From Ruminococcus flavefaciens MA2007 (GTDB lineage: Bacteria; Bacillota; Clostridia; Oscillospirales; Ruminococcaceae): a stretch of DNA of 64,000 nt. The notes under the pieces were generated by a model. It was not told the origin of the DNA. It ran no database searches and worked only from the letters and a program-made list of their open reading frames with translations. Both the position numbers and the translations under genes were made by a program. Below are positions 55,096-63,294 of the stretch, piece by piece; the stretch's first letter is position 1, and each line of letters begins with the position of its first letter. The stretch covers positions 248,001-312,000 of the forward strand of contig NZ_JHXF01000001.1 in assembly GCF_000621845.1 (NCBI RefSeq), written 5' to 3'.

Positions 55096-56021
55096 GTTTA
55101 AGGATAATAATTACAGACAAAAGCGGCTCATCATGGTATGCCGAGAACGATGTGCTTGGCTTCAGCTTCCATAAGGATATCTATACGCCCTATACGTCGC
55201 TGACTGCAAAGGTCAGGGCTTCGGGAAGCTCCTACAGCGGCGCGGCGGAGGTCTCACTCATTATAGACGGGCGGGAGATACATCACGGACTGGTGGACAG
55301 TCTGAAATGGGAGAAAAAAGGCGGCGAGGACTTCCTTGTGATAAAGTCGCGCGGCTTTACATCGCTGCTCACTCAGAATCAGATAGAGCCGGGACTTAAA
55401 ATGAACATCTCATTCAACGACCTTATGGACAACTTCTATACTCTGCCCTATGTCACCCACGAGAACAACTCCGATAATAGCAGCTATATCTACGTAAAGC
55501 CAAATACTTCTATGTGGGACGCGGCTGCGAATTTAGGGTACAAGCTTCTGGGGACTTACCCCTATATCAGGGGCGCCAATACGGTGATGATAAGCCAGTA
55601 TCCGACTCCCGAAAGCTTCGACCTGAGCAGCGAAAAGCTCATAACTACGGGCGCGGAGCTCATATACAGCAGACTTGCCAGTGACTATCACATGGCGGAT
55701 ATCAACGGAAATTACGGCAATTTTGACCTTAACGACAGCGACGTTACAGTGCTGAAAATAGTCCGTCATAAGTACTTCGACCTTGATATGCGGTTCCTCT
55801 ATTCGCCTCAGCAGGCTCTGACCTACCGCGACAAGTACGACTTCCGCGGCGCAGAGAGAGTTTTCTGCTCTTACTGCGGCTATCGCGGAGAGGATATCGG
55901 AGACAGAGTGAGCTTCGGCAGTATCACTGCGGAGCGAATCGCGGAGGTGTCCGTAAACGGCAGCATCAGGGGAGTTTTCACCGAGATAAGCGTGTACAGG
56001 GGTAAGTTCCCCCATAACTGA
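55092..56021 (+). CDS. Phage tail protein, XkdQ/late-control-D-like
   Basis: 309 aa, intact. Strand-rich baseplate hub-type protein: the start SLRIIITDKSGSSWYAENDVLGFS, then a middle LysM-free region (TSMWDAAANLGYKLLGTYPYIRG) and a C-terminal beta domain (VSFGSITAERIAEVSVNGSIRGVFTEI). It resembles the PBSX XkdQ group in size (about 320 aa) and layout. In a phage it belongs to the tail tip. Here it has no other tail genes and is probably a relic. Confidence 0.72.
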   Translation: MSLRIIITDKSGSSWYAENDVLGFSFHKDIYTPYTSLTAKVRASGSSYSGAAEVSLIIDGREIHHGLVDSLKWEKKGGEDFLVIKSRGFTSLLTQNQIEPGLKMNISFNDLMDNFYTLPYVTHENNSDNSSYIYVKPNTSMWDAAANLGYKLLGTYPYIRGANTVMISQYPTPESFDLSSEKLITTGAELIYSRLASDYHMADINGNYGNFDLNDSDVTVLKIVRHKYFDLDMRFLYSPQQALTYRDKYDFRGAERVFCSYCGYRGEDIGDRVSFGSITAERIAEVSVNGSIRGVFTEISVYRGKFPHN

Positions 56022-56030
56022 GTATAAAAA

Positions 56031-56053
56031 ACGGCTTCCGATATGGAAGCCGT
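56031..56053 (+). terminator. Terminator between the prophage remnant and the GH74 gene
   Basis: Stem ACGGCTTCC-GATAT-GGAAGCCGT with AAAA before it and TTTT after it; serves both strands. Confidence 0.88.
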
Positions 56054-56061
56054 TTTGGTGT

Positions 56062-58866
56062 TTATTTAACCGGCAGAGAGGGTACCAGTTTTAAGAGATA
56101 GCGCTGAATTGTGCCTGCGTCCTCGTTGGTCATGCCGTCGTTGCCTGTAACATCGGCGTTCTTGACGCCCTGTGCGGTGATGTGGTGCTCGTCTGTACCT
56201 GTTACGCCGAACTTGTTCGGATTTGCAAGAGCCTGCATTATCATTACCACGTCTGAGAGGTCTACTTCTCCGTCAGCGTTTGCGTCGCCTGCCTTGTAGT
56301 CCTTGTCATACTCGTATGGATCAGGCTTTGCAGTTGAAACAGAAGTTGTTGCAGTTGTTTTGTCAGCTGTTGTTGTGACTTTTGTGGTTGTGACCTTTGT
56401 GGTTGTGACCTTTGTTGTTGTGGTCGTTGGAGGTTTACTCCCTGCTATGCAGCCGTAAACGATACCGCAGCCGACTGTTGACATATATACCTTGCCGAAT
56501 TCGTTCATGTCGCCTACGAGGTAGTTACCGTTTCCTGTACCGCCGTAGAGGTGGTCTGTGTTGATGCAGACCCATGACTTTCCTGCGTCTGTGGAGCGGT
56601 AAATGCCCTCCTTGTCGTCCTTTTCGGGCTTGCCGTAGATGTAGAGGGTATTCACATCGCCCTTCTTCTCGGGAGCGCCGTAGCCGATACACTTAGCGTA
56701 CTCGACATTTTCGAGGTGCTCAACAGTCTTGCCCTTGTCGGAGATTATGTAAACGCCCTGATTTGCGCCTGCGAAAGCTATCTTGCCGTTGCCGAGGTAT
56801 GCAGGATCGCCTGTCTCCTCGAACTTCCATGTGAGCTCCCAGTTATATGGGCAGATACGTGTTTCTGTGAATGTAGCGCCGTAGTCATCGCTCACATAGT
56901 ATGAGTAGTGTGACTCGTCGTAGGTAGGCTCTTTCTTGGACATATCAGATGACCAGTACTCGTTGTACTGAGCGCCTACAGCGTAAACTGTCTTAGCGTT
57001 CTCGGGATCAACGAGAGTATAAACGGTCTTTGAAGCCTTGATACCGTCGCAGGTCTTCCATGTTGCGCCGAAGTCGTCTGTGTATGAAACTGCGCCCTTT
57101 GAGCTGGAGTTGATTATTCTGTACTTGCCCTTTGAAAGCTCTGTTATAGAGAGCTTTCCGCCTGTGCAGGCAGGCTTGAATGTCTTCCATGTCTTGCCGC
57201 GGTCAAGTGTGTAGTAGCCGCTGCCTGTGTTGTTGCCGTCGCCGTTTGCGGTTCTTGCCCAAACGTCGGTATTCTGAGGGCAGACTGCGATAGCTGAGGT
57301 AGAGCCGAGATTCGGCTTGTACTGCTCAGGGATACCGTCAACTGTCTCGTGAATGAAGCCGTCGTAGTCGCCGATAGCGGAGAGGTCGAGACCGTCGGGA
57401 GTGCTGACGAAGTCAAGGCTTACGCATTCCTCAACGCCGTCAGGCTGGAAGTAGAACTGGATACCCTTTTCGTCCCATGCGTTGTCGCAGGCGAAAACAC
57501 CGTTTCCTGATGTGAGGAGGAGTCTGTCTCCCTCCTTGTCTCTCGGATCGATAACGATACTGCTGCCCCAGTGGCAAGCCTTGCCGTATATCCAGTCATA
57601 GCCGCCGAGGTCCATAGGAAGTGAAACGAATTTCTTGACGCCCTTGCCTGTGGAGTAGTCTGTCTCACCTGCACCGGGAGTTATATCCTGCCATGTCTTG
57701 CCGCCGTCAGATGAACGGAAGAAATGGTCGCCCCATGCGATAGTTCCCTCGTTTTCGGGAGTGGAAGGATCGTCCTGTATCCACTCCTCGCCGAACCACT
57801 GGTCTGAGAATACGCCGCAGGTACGTGCGAAAAGCTTGTTCGGATCGTTCTTGTCAGCTTCTATCATACCGATAGAGTTGTCTGATACGGAGAGCTTTTC
57901 AGCCTTGCCCGAAGCAATGTTGTACTTGTAAGCGCCGCCCGAAGCTCCTGCGAAAGCAAGACCTGCGATATATGTGAAGAAAAGATTTCCGTTGTGGTCG
58001 CTGGTTATAGAGAGGGGATAGTTGTCGTGGGGGAGAGCTGTTAAAGCCGTGAACTTGTCGTCCTTTACGCTTGCAACGTGGACGTTTGCCTCGCCCTTTA
58101 CGGAAGTACCGACATATACCTTGCCGCCCTCGATATAGACGCAGCCGATACCGTTCTGCTGATTATAAAGCTTGGTGGGCTCAGTACCTCTTACCATATG
58201 ATCTGTCCATGACGGGTACTTGAGCTCGCCTGTGAAAAGTCCGAGATCGTCATAGCCCTCTACAGGCTTCCATGTTTTACCGCCGTCAGTGGACTTGATA
58301 AGAGCGGACTTGCCTGCGGTAACGTCGCCGCCTGCGTAGATAGTATTTGTGTCGTCGGGATCAACGGCGATAGGCTCGATACACTCACGTCCGTCGCCGT
58401 TTCCGTGTACCTGAATATGCTCGGTAACGTCAACGCCTGTGAAGGTCTTGCCACCGTCTGTAGTCTTGTAGATGACTGTCTTTGCGTCTGAGAAGTAAGC
58501 GCAGCCGCAGAGGAAATAAGCTGTCAGGTCATCTGTAGGATCGATAGCGATACCCTTACAGCTGAGAAGACCTCTGTCGTCCTCGTTGATGAAGCCGAAG
58601 AGCTGTACCCATCTGTTCTTGTCATAGTCGTATCTGTACGCGCCGCCTACGTCTGTACGGAGATACATTTCCTTATCGCCAGCAACAATGCCTGAAACAA
58701 ATCCCGCACCGCCTATTTTGAGGGTGTCCCATTCCATTGTTGAGGAGATATCCTTTGTGGCTGCAAAAGCTGTGCTGCTCTTGTCCGATGTGCCTGATAC
58801 GGACATTGAGCCTAAGCTGAAGCAAAGCGCACAAAGACCTGCAATAGTCTTTTTCATTCTGTTCAT
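56062..58866 (-). CDS. Secreted GH74 xyloglucanase with C-terminal dockerin
   Basis: 934 aa. Signal peptide ending near AFAAT (about 36), then two seven-bladed beta-propellers. Catalytic Asp72 in RTDVGGAYRYD and the second catalytic Asp in SAIGDYDGF (about residue 500) are in place, and the propeller repeats STDGGKTWK recur. A Thr-rich linker (about 820-865, with repeated TKVTTT) leads to a type I dockerin (about 868-934) with AGDANADGEVDLSDVV and ADVTGNDGMTNEDA; the second segment carries the long spacer typical of Ruminococcus. It hydrolyses xyloglucan, by family. A promoter with an inverted repeat lies upstream. Confidence 0.95.
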   Translation of the reverse strand: MNRMKKTIAGLCALCFSLGSMSVSGTSDKSSTAFAATKDISSTMEWDTLKIGGAGFVSGIVAGDKEMYLRTDVGGAYRYDYDKNRWVQLFGFINEDDRGLLSCKGIAIDPTDDLTAYFLCGCAYFSDAKTVIYKTTDGGKTFTGVDVTEHIQVHGNGDGRECIEPIAVDPDDTNTIYAGGDVTAGKSALIKSTDGGKTWKPVEGYDDLGLFTGELKYPSWTDHMVRGTEPTKLYNQQNGIGCVYIEGGKVYVGTSVKGEANVHVASVKDDKFTALTALPHDNYPLSITSDHNGNLFFTYIAGLAFAGASGGAYKYNIASGKAEKLSVSDNSIGMIEADKNDPNKLFARTCGVFSDQWFGEEWIQDDPSTPENEGTIAWGDHFFRSSDGGKTWQDITPGAGETDYSTGKGVKKFVSLPMDLGGYDWIYGKACHWGSSIVIDPRDKEGDRLLLTSGNGVFACDNAWDEKGIQFYFQPDGVEECVSLDFVSTPDGLDLSAIGDYDGFIHETVDGIPEQYKPNLGSTSAIAVCPQNTDVWARTANGDGNNTGSGYYTLDRGKTWKTFKPACTGGKLSITELSKGKYRIINSSSKGAVSYTDDFGATWKTCDGIKASKTVYTLVDPENAKTVYAVGAQYNEYWSSDMSKKEPTYDESHYSYYVSDDYGATFTETRICPYNWELTWKFEETGDPAYLGNGKIAFAGANQGVYIISDKGKTVEHLENVEYAKCIGYGAPEKKGDVNTLYIYGKPEKDDKEGIYRSTDAGKSWVCINTDHLYGGTGNGNYLVGDMNEFGKVYMSTVGCGIVYGCIAGSKPPTTTTTKVTTTKVTTTKVTTTADKTTATTSVSTAKPDPYEYDKDYKAGDANADGEVDLSDVVMIMQALANPNKFGVTGTDEHHITAQGVKNADVTGNDGMTNEDAGTIQRYLLKLVPSLPVK

Positions 58867-58936
58867 TGTAATTTTTCCTTTCTGTTTAGGTTTTTTATAT
58901 TTACGGTAACCTATTTCATGTTTATTTTACGTCTTA

Positions 58937-58990
58937 ATTTTATCATCTATATACAATAGTGTCAATACGATATATCAGTTATGACACTAT
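58937..58990 (-). promoter_or_regulatory. GH74 promoter with overlapping inverted repeat
   Basis: On the minus strand TTGACA (58965-58960), 17 bp, TAAAAT (58942-58937). Arms ATAGTGTCA (58956-58964) and TGACACTAT (58982-58990) form a 9-bp inverted repeat with a 17-nt spacer that covers the -35 box. Confidence 0.65.
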
Positions 58991-59089
58991 ATGATATAAT
59001 GAGAATACTATATTGCAGAGCCTAAATGTGAACTATCTTTTAAGCCGCGCTTACTTAAATCCAATTAACAGAATCATAATATTTCGGGA

Positions 59090-59121
59090 CAAAATAAAGG
59101 CGCAGCTTTTCAAGCTGCGCC
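59090..59121 (-). terminator. Terminator of a candidate minus-strand RNA
   Basis: On the minus strand GGCGCAGCTT-GAAA-AGCTGCGCC is followed by TTTATTTTG. No minus-strand protein gene lies before it for 700 bp. Confidence 0.8.
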
Positions 59122-59345
59122 TGCCGTTATTATTCAATAATAACAATGAAGATCATAATGCCTCTTTTACTCTCTGTTTGCCCCGTACACGGAGCAGGGA
59201 TCCGCTTCCTTGCAGAGAAGGAGACACCGCAGCACGTTCCGCACGGTCAGCGACCTGTGCGACACTGTTTCCCCCCAGTTCCTGCCAGCCGCAGCGTCTG
59301 TGTCCTTTCTGCTATCACGATATATACATATCATATCCCACGCTC
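59122..59345 (-). ncRNA. Candidate structured non-coding RNA
   Basis: About 220 nt between a minus-strand extended -10 (TGTTACAAT, about 59345-59355) and the terminator above. The region is GC-rich compared with its flanks. Visible structure: a long-range stem between 59300-59312 (GTGTCCTTTCTGC on the plus strand) and 59212-59227 (GCAGAGAAGGAGACAC), the hairpin CGCACAGGTC-GCT-GACCGTGCG inside it, TGCTCCG-TGTA-CGGGGCA, and GTTATTAT-TGA-ATAATAAC before the terminator. I could not match it to SRP RNA, tmRNA, RNase P or 6S RNA by their conserved motifs. Identity unknown. Confidence 0.5.
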
Positions 59346-59513
59346 CTATTGTAACACAGGCTGTTCCACATGGTTCAACAAAAATGCCGCTTTTTAGGCT
59401 TTTTTTGAAAAATTTTTTTGAGGGAGTTTCAAAAACGCGGATTTTTCGGCGTTTTTAAATATGAAAAAATCATCGTGGTCAAAAAAAGTTTACAAATTCC
59501 CTCTCGTCATTTA

Positions 59514-59542
59514 TTTACAAACAATGCAGAATGTGATATAAT
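59514..59542 (+). promoter_or_regulatory. Promoter of the kinase/regulator pair
   Basis: TTTACA (59514-59519), 17 bp, TATAAT (59537-59542). Confidence 0.8.
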
Positions 59543-59585
59543 GCTTTTGTGTATATTTTTTGTCACGGCAGGGAGGCGGCAGTCT

Positions 59586-60902
59586 GTGGGGACTATACAG
59601 GAGATTCTCAATAACAATTTTATTTCTATCGCAATGATAATCGGAATAGCTATAATGATAATGGAAAACCGCAAGGAAAACCCTCAGGGAACTGACCATA
59701 TCGCTGTTATCATGGTTCTGCTGTCCATTATTGTCGTCAATACCGCCATGAAGGACTGGTATATGTCGGAGGCTTACGATCCGCGGCACAGCTACGAGGG
59801 CGACAGCATAAGGACGCTTTTGTATCTGCGTTCGGCCATCGAGCATATACTCTTCCCGCTGATAGCCTATGTGCTGCTTCTGCTGGTGGCTCCTGTAAAG
59901 AAAAAGTACATTATCTTTATCCCCGAGGCGGTGCTTATAATCGAGGAGATAATAAACCTCTGCGGTACAAAGATAATCTTCCACTATGACAATCACCTTG
60001 AATACCATGATGATATACTGTTTTTGCTGCCTTATTTCGTGGGTATGCTGTATCTGCTGCTGCTCATACGGTATTCCATTGTATTTATCAAGGAAAAACA
60101 GCTCAGCAAGGGCTTTACGGTAATATTCATCGTATTCCTCACCCTTTTTGAATGCTACCTCGAAGCGACTTACATAGTTGTTGACCTTATGGACGAGATA
60201 GTTGCGCTGGATATCATAATCTACTATTTCTACCTCGTTGCGATATATCAGAGCGAAATGAAGATAAAGCTCAGGACTCAGGAGCTGGAGCTGGAGCGAA
60301 GCAAGCGTCAGCTGACTATTTCCCAGATACAGCCCCATTTCATGTATAATTCACTGACCTCTATAATCTATCTCTGCGACAAGGACACCAAGAAGACCAA
60401 GAACGCTCTCATAGATTTCTCGAAGTTCCTGAGAAAGAACCTTGAGGCTATGAGCCGTCAGAGCATTGTTGACATAAGCGAGGAGATAGAGCACACAAAG
60501 GTCTATCTTTCGCTGGAAAAGCTCCGATTTGAGGACGAGCTGGAGGTTATCTTCGACATAAAGGACAAGGAATTCGAGCTGCCCCAGCTGACTATACAGC
60601 CTATAGTCGAAAATGCCGTAAAGCACGGTATCAACAGGTCGGAAAGCGGCTGCGGTACGGTGTGGATATCCACTGAGGAGACAGAGGACAGCCACAAGAT
60701 AGTCATCAGGGACAACGGAGCAGGCTTTGATTTAGAGTCCCTGAAAGACCTCGACGACAGCCATATAGGCATTGCAAACGTCCGCAAGCGTCTTGCCGAT
60801 GAGTGCGGAGGCGAGCTTATTATAAAAAGTGCTCCCGATGAGGGCACAGAATGTACTATTTTAATTCCAAAGGAGTTAAGAAATGAAGATCTTGGCAATT
60901 GA
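59586..60902 (+). CDS. LytS/YehU-type sensor histidine kinase
   Basis: 438 aa with a GTG start at 59586, nine bases after GGGAGG and 44 nt after the -10 box; the open frame further upstream to 59418 includes the promoter. About seven membrane segments in the first 215 residues, a short coiled coil (about 225-245, RTQELELERSKRQL), then the His_kinase box QIQPHFMYNSL with the phosphoacceptor His, and HATPase motifs PIVENAVKHG and IRDNGAGFD. It senses an unknown signal and phosphorylates the next gene's product. It overlaps that gene by 20 nt. Confidence 0.92.
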   Translation: MGTIQEILNNNFISIAMIIGIAIMIMENRKENPQGTDHIAVIMVLLSIIVVNTAMKDWYMSEAYDPRHSYEGDSIRTLLYLRSAIEHILFPLIAYVLLLLVAPVKKKYIIFIPEAVLIIEEIINLCGTKIIFHYDNHLEYHDDILFLLPYFVGMLYLLLLIRYSIVFIKEKQLSKGFTVIFIVFLTLFECYLEATYIVVDLMDEIVALDIIIYYFYLVAIYQSEMKIKLRTQELELERSKRQLTISQIQPHFMYNSLTSIIYLCDKDTKKTKNALIDFSKFLRKNLEAMSRQSIVDISEEIEHTKVYLSLEKLRFEDELEVIFDIKDKEFELPQLTIQPIVENAVKHGINRSESGCGTVWISTEETEDSHKIVIRDNGAGFDLESLKDLDDSHIGIANVRKRLADECGGELIIKSAPDEGTECTILIPKELRNEDLGN

Positions 60903-61686
60903 TGATGAACGCTATGCATTACAGCTTCTCGTAGATACTATACATAAGGTCCGCCCCGACGCGGAGGTAGTTTCCTTCCGCAGACCGTCGCAGTTCCTCG
61001 AATATGAGGACAAGGAGCCCTTTGACGCGGCTTTCCTTGATATAAGAATAGGCAAGATGTCAGGCATACAGGTGGCTATCGAGCTGAAAAAGCATTCGCC
61101 TATGTGCAATATAGTTTTCGTGACGAGCTATTCCGAGTACGCTTTTGCGGCTATTCAGATGCGTCCCAGCGGCTATATCATGAAGCCCTACACCGAGGAC
61201 GATATCCGCAATGAGTTTGAGAATTTCAGATATTCCTCAAAGGCTGAGGACAAGAGCAGCGGAAAGCTGAAGATACGTACCTTCGGAAACTTCCGTGTTT
61301 TCGGCAAGGACGATACGCCAATAAAGTTTTCGCGTACTATTTCCAAGGAAATATTCGCATACCTTATCGACCAGTGCGGATATCCCGTTACCAGCAAGGA
61401 GATAGCCGCAGATGTTCTTGAGGTGGAGGACTTCGACAGACCGACCTCGAAAAAGGTTTCGCAGTATGTTTCGGACCTTATTAAGGATATCGAGGCGGCT
61501 GGCTTTCATAATGTCATAATCAAGCAGAACAGACAGATACAAATAAACAAGGAAGCCGTGGACTGCGACCTCTATGACCTGTTTTCGGGTGATACAGAGG
61601 CGTTCAAGTCCTATCACGGCGAGTATATGATAGACTACTCGTGGGCAGAGATAAGCGACTCTGCCGAGAGGATAAAGTCACTTTGA
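60883..61686 (+). CDS. Response regulator with SARP-like winged-helix output domain
   Basis: 267 aa. Receiver domain (about 1-120): acidic pocket DDER, phosphoacceptor Asp in AAFLDIRIGKMSG, Thr in VTSYSEY and Lys in MKPY. The C-terminal output domain (about 132-265) starts IRTFGNFRVFGKDDTPIKFSR and contains KEIFAYLIDQCGYPVTSKEIA, the pattern of SARP/OmpR-like winged helices that sit in BTAD regulators. LytS-type kinases usually pair with LytTR output domains, so this combination is less usual. Overlapping start with the kinase gene. Confidence 0.88.
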   Translation: MKILAIDDERYALQLLVDTIHKVRPDAEVVSFRRPSQFLEYEDKEPFDAAFLDIRIGKMSGIQVAIELKKHSPMCNIVFVTSYSEYAFAAIQMRPSGYIMKPYTEDDIRNEFENFRYSSKAEDKSSGKLKIRTFGNFRVFGKDDTPIKFSRTISKEIFAYLIDQCGYPVTSKEIAADVLEVEDFDRPTSKKVSQYVSDLIKDIEAAGFHNVIIKQNRQIQINKEAVDCDLYDLFSGDTEAFKSYHGEYMIDYSWAEISDSAERIKSL

Positions 61687-61694
61687 TAGAAAAA

Positions 61695-61722
61695 AGCGTG
61701 ATGTTTTACATCACGCTTTTTT
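61695..61722 (+). terminator. Terminator of the kinase/regulator operon
   Basis: AGCGTGATG-TTTTA-CATCACGCT followed by TTTTT. Confidence 0.88.
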
Positions 61723-61733
61723 AGCCGTTAGTT

Positions 61734-61894
61734 TGTAGGGGGCGATGCCTACATCGCCCCGTATGCTTTTGCGGTAATTGGGCGGGCTGATGTGGGCATC
61801 AGCCCCTACATATGGTCATTTGAGCTTATTTCGGTAGGTGAGGACGCGCAATGCGCGTCCCTGCAAAAAAGGGCGGATAATATCCGCCCCTACA
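61734..61894. repeat. Cluster of four TGTAGGGG-family units
   Basis: 61734-61761 (GATG core), 61782-61810 (CTGATG core), 61834-61865 (GACGCGC core) and 61871-61894 (GGCGGAT core). The first two are in the same order as 31651-31726. The last one abuts the glmU stop and, on the minus strand, is followed by TTTTTT, so it can serve as the glmU terminator. Confidence 0.85.
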
Positions 61895-61898
61895 TTAA

Positions 61899-63275
61899 TC
61901 ATTTGCCAAGCTTGGTTTTGAGCTTGCGGAGGGTATAACCCTCGTTTATCTTCATCACGCCTCTGTCGATAGCAAGTGCATAGTCGGGAACGTCTCTTGT
62001 TACGGTAGTTCCTGCGGCTGTATATACTGCCTTGCCGAGCTTTACAGGTGCGATGAGGTTGGTATTGCAGCCTACGAAGCAGTTATCGCCGATAACGCAG
62101 CGGCTCTTTTCGATACCGTCATAGTTTACGGTAACTGTTCCGCAGCCGATGTTTACGCGCTTTCCGATATCGCTGTCGCCTACGTATGCAAGGTGTGCGA
62201 TAGCGGTCTTTTCGCCGATAACGGAGTTCTTTATCTCTACGAAGTCGCCTATCTTTGTGCCTGACTTGATAACGCTGTCAGGACGGATATGTACGTAAGG
62301 TCCTATTTTTACGCCTGATTCTATCTCGGCTTCGTATGCCTGTACGGTGTGGAGATTTACATCGTCGCCCAGCTTGCAGTTCTCGACTACGGTATTAGGA
62401 CCAATCTTGCAGTTAGCGCCGATAGTTGTATTCTTGCGGATAATAGTGTTGGGGAGTATCTCCGTGCCCACGCCGATAGTAACGCCGCGCTCGATGACTA
62501 CTCCGTCTGTGCAGGTGAATTCCACGCCGTTTGCAAGGTGCTTCTCAATAACTGCCATACGGGCATAATTGTTGAGCTCCAGTAAGTCTTTTCTGTCGTT
62601 GGCGCCCTTGATGATGTCGGCGTTGTCGGACTTGTATGCGCCTGCGTTCTTGCCCTCGGAAATAGCTATGGAAATAGTATCTGTGAGGTAATACTCGCCC
62701 TGTGCGTTGTTATTGTCAAGCTTGCCGAGAAGCTCCACAAGGTCGGCTGTTCTGAACCAGTAAGCGCCCGAGTTTACTTCCTTTATGGCTTTCTGCTCGT
62801 CGGTAGCGTCTTTCTGTTCAACGATACCGCTGATACCGTTTTCTGTGCGGATTATCCTGCCGTAGCCGAAAGGCTCGTCAAGCTCCGCAGTGATAACTGT
62901 AACGGCGTTGTTCTGCTTTTCGTGCATTTCGAGGGAGCTTCTGATAGTTTCCTCGTCGATAAAGGGAGCGTCGCCGCATAATACGAGGGTATTGCCGCTC
63001 TTGTCCTTTTCGAGGAATGGGATAGCCTGCTGTACTGCGTGACCTGTGCCGAGACGCTCAGCCTGCAATACTGTGGTGTATTTGCCGCCGAGATACTCGT
63101 CTATCATCTCGCCCTTGAAGCCCTTAACTACGCATATATCGGCAAGGTCAGCCGCTTCACAGGCTGATATTACCCAGCGGAGCATAGGCTCTCCGAGCAC
63201 CTTGAAAAGAGGCTTTGGCATTTCCGCTTTCATGCGCTTGCCCTGTCCTCCTGCTAAAATAACTGCTTTGTTCAT
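61899..63275 (-). CDS. glmU: Bifunctional N-acetylglucosamine-1-phosphate uridyltransferase / glucosamine-1-phosphate acetyltransferase
   Basis: 458 aa. N-terminal nucleotidyltransferase with LAGGQGKRMKAEMPK, CGDAPFIDEETI and the YLTDTI segment; C-terminal left-handed beta-helix with hexapeptide repeats (IGVGTEILPNT, IGPYVHIRPDS, IGDFVEIKNS, HLAYVGDSDIG, INEGYTLRK end). Both activities make UDP-GlcNAc for wall synthesis. TACAGGAGG is upstream of the start. Confidence 0.96.
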   Translation of the reverse strand: MNKAVILAGGQGKRMKAEMPKPLFKVLGEPMLRWVISACEAADLADICVVKGFKGEMIDEYLGGKYTTVLQAERLGTGHAVQQAIPFLEKDKSGNTLVLCGDAPFIDEETIRSSLEMHEKQNNAVTVITAELDEPFGYGRIIRTENGISGIVEQKDATDEQKAIKEVNSGAYWFRTADLVELLGKLDNNNAQGEYYLTDTISIAISEGKNAGAYKSDNADIIKGANDRKDLLELNNYARMAVIEKHLANGVEFTCTDGVVIERGVTIGVGTEILPNTIIRKNTTIGANCKIGPNTVVENCKLGDDVNLHTVQAYEAEIESGVKIGPYVHIRPDSVIKSGTKIGDFVEIKNSVIGEKTAIAHLAYVGDSDIGKRVNIGCGTVTVNYDGIEKSRCVIGDNCFVGCNTNLIAPVKLGKAVYTAAGTTVTRDVPDYALAIDRGVMKINEGYTLRKLKTKLGK

Positions 63276-63294
63276 TGTATTTTCCTCCTGTATG

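Noticed and set aside
59090..59345. SRP, 6S, tmRNA or RNase P RNA
   Set aside because: The conserved motifs of these RNAs (for example the GGAAGGAAGCA loop of SRP RNA, or GAGGAAAGTCC of RNase P RNA) are absent, so the RNA is reported only as a candidate of unknown type.
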